A stretch of DNA of 5,942 nucleotides from an uncultured Erysipelotrichaceae bacterium (GTDB lineage: Bacteria > Bacillota_I > Bacilli_A > Erysipelotrichales > Erysipelotrichaceae). The position numbers were made by a program, and so were the translations under genes. The stretch spans positions 1 through 5,942 of the forward strand of contig CAKUTY010000089.1 of NCBI GenBank assembly GCA_934692455.1. The letters run 5' to 3'. The notes below the pieces were generated by a model. It was not told the DNA's origin, did no database searches, and was given only the letters and a program-made list of their open reading frames with translations. Shown piece after piece: positions 5,381-5,942 of the stretch (positions within the stretch are counted from its first letter, which is position 1; every line of letters begins with the position of its first letter).

Positions 5381-5389
5381 AGTATATCA
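5381..5389 (-). promoter_or_regulatory. Extended -10 promoter of the XRE-membrane gene
   Basis: The minus strand reads TG-A-TATACT, a 5/6 -10 match with TGn. TTGCTA (5403-5408) could be a -35 with a long 19-base spacer. The start would be near 5374, giving a leader of about 40 bases that includes the strong AAAGGAGAT ribosome binding site. Confidence 0.5.
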
Positions 5390-5398
5390 AGCATGCTT
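5389..5398. promoter_or_regulatory. 10-bp palindrome abutting the XRE promoter, candidate operator
   Basis: AAGCATGCTT is a perfect palindrome that overlaps the TG of the extended -10 by one base and lies in the promoter spacer. A dimeric helix-turn-helix protein bound here would occlude polymerase, so autoregulation by the XRE protein encoded just downstream is the simplest inference. Confidence 0.4.
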
Positions 5399-5407
5399 TA
5401 ATTTTTA

Positions 5408-5422
5408 GCAACTAGTGGTTGC
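5408..5422. promoter_or_regulatory. Inverted repeat GCAAC-N5-GTTGC upstream of the XRE promoter
   Basis: Perfect 5-bp arms at 5408-5412 and 5418-5422 flank five bases, and GTTGCAAC (5418-5425) is itself an 8-bp palindrome touching the sirtuin stop codon. It overlaps the possible -35. In RNA it could form a small hairpin after the sirtuin gene, but no T-run follows on the minus strand, so it is a poor terminator and more likely a protein site. Confidence 0.35.
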
Positions 5423-5424
5423 AA

Positions 5425-5942
5425 CTAACTAAAACGTAAATCTTCCAACACCTTAGAAATATCCTCATTAATACAAATCGATTGTTTAGCGATTTCTCTT
5501 GGCACTACCGCCTCACCATAATTAACACAAGCATAAATAGCTTTTGGATTTTTAGCCGTCATCTGCCAAAAAGGATATTTAATAATAACTGGTGTATTCG
5601 CACCTACACCAAGTTCCAGAAATAAAACATGCATATTTTTATGTCGTCTAATAAAATCCTCATAACATTCTCTAGCAACATACCACCCTTTGTCTTGTAC
5701 AAAGAAATTATCACATCTTAAATTCATTGTCATAGGTGCACCACAAACAGGACATTTTGGTATCAAACGTGTAGGAATCTTCATATCCTTTTGTTCTAAC
5801 ACCATTTGATGCACGATTTCTTCATTATCATAGGTTTTATTGTGACAAGCCTTAGAACACTGCCACAAACCATAATCACCCTGTGTATAATATAATCTGT
5901 GCTTATCAAAACCCGCCTTCTGGAAACAGTGGTCTACATTGG
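5425..5942 (-). CDS. SirTM-like (class M) sirtuin, C-terminal part; 5' end outside window
   Basis: The frame is open from the right edge to a TAG at 5427-5425, giving 171 complete codons; no start lies inside the window. Numbered from the first full codon, N1-V-D-H is the sirtuin N-x-D motif. Q20-G-D-Y-G occupies the place where deacetylase sirtuins have the catalytic His, and C28, C32, C63 and C66 (C-x3-C and C-P-V-C) are zinc ligands. E109-L-G-V-G-A-N-T-P is the NAD-binding loop. A Gln in place of His, 19 residues after the Asn, is the hallmark of SirTM proteins as I recall them (Asn118/Gln137 in the streptococcal enzyme). SirTM proteins ADP-ribosylate targets instead of deacylating them and often sit with a macrodomain hydrolase and a lipoylated GcvH-like carrier. 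Neither is visible, but the upstream side is cut off. The C-terminus (after about 117) is conserved in SirTM-like proteins of gut Firmicutes from memory. The TTG at 5868 is an internal Leu, not a start. Confidence 0.85.
   Translation of the reverse strand, partial: NVDHCFQKAGFDKHRLYYTQGDYGLWQCSKACHNKTYDNEEIVHQMVLEQKDMKIPTRLIPKCPVCGAPMTMNLRCDNFFVQDKGWYVARECYEDFIRRHKNMHVLFLELGVGANTPVIIKYPFWQMTAKNPKAIYACVNYGEAVVPREIAKQSICINEDISKVLEDLRFS

Noticed and set aside
5425..5868. A complete 147-residue gene starting at TTG 5868
   Set aside because: The frame stays open to the right edge and encodes conserved sirtuin residues (N-V-D-H, Q-G-D-Y-G) upstream of that codon, so the gene is truncated by the window.
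1..5942. Mobile element, CRISPR array, tRNA or phage-like system
   Set aside because: No transposase or integrase frame, no regularly spaced repeat array beyond the short TATGCA pairs, no tRNA-like cloverleaf and no flanking direct repeats were seen.

Overview
The window is low-GC DNA (by eye about 30-40% G+C) with every recognisable gene on the minus strand. Gram-positive hallmarks are a lipobox-anchored exopeptidase, a perfect CcpA cre box, AAGGAG-type ribosome binding sites and short AT-rich intrinsic terminators. This points to a Firmicute, possibly a gut or oral member of the Erysipelotrichia; the phylum is fairly safe, the class is a guess.

In transcription order (right to left) the window holds six genes. 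(1) The C-terminal part of a class M sirtuin (SirTM-like), 5425-5942, whose 5' end lies outside the window. (2) An XRE regulator fused to a multi-pass membrane domain, 4513-5334, with its own extended -10 promoter, two palindromes upstream and a terminator just after the stop. (3) A large secreted lipoprotein Xaa-Pro dipeptidyl-peptidase, 1666-4155. It is preceded by a 357-bp control region with a cre box, a candidate promoter and two stacked leader hairpins, and ends at a strong terminator. (4) A cysteine-rich arginase/ureohydrolase-superfamily protein, 820-1584. (5) A GNAT acetyltransferase, 57-515. (6) The first 14 codons of what looks like a second GNAT protein running off the left edge.

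Most genes look like separate transcription units rather than one pathway operon. Terminators follow genes 2 and 3, with a weak candidate after gene 4. The peptidase fits extracellular breakdown of proline-rich peptides under carbon catabolite control. The sirtuin belongs to the ADP-ribosylating class, in which Gln replaces the catalytic His. The ureohydrolase-like protein keeps the metal ligands of arginases but its substrate cannot be named.

The least ordinary signals are regulatory. The ureohydrolase-like gene and the GNAT gene each have an extended -10 element exactly 6 bases before the ATG, which predicts leaderless mRNAs. Each of these promoters overlaps an inverted repeat. A paired TATGCA repeat with 28-base spacing lies upstream of the GNAT gene. 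The peptidase leader carries a hairpin whose following U8 tract is itself part of a second hairpin. No mobile element, CRISPR array, tRNA or rRNA was seen.
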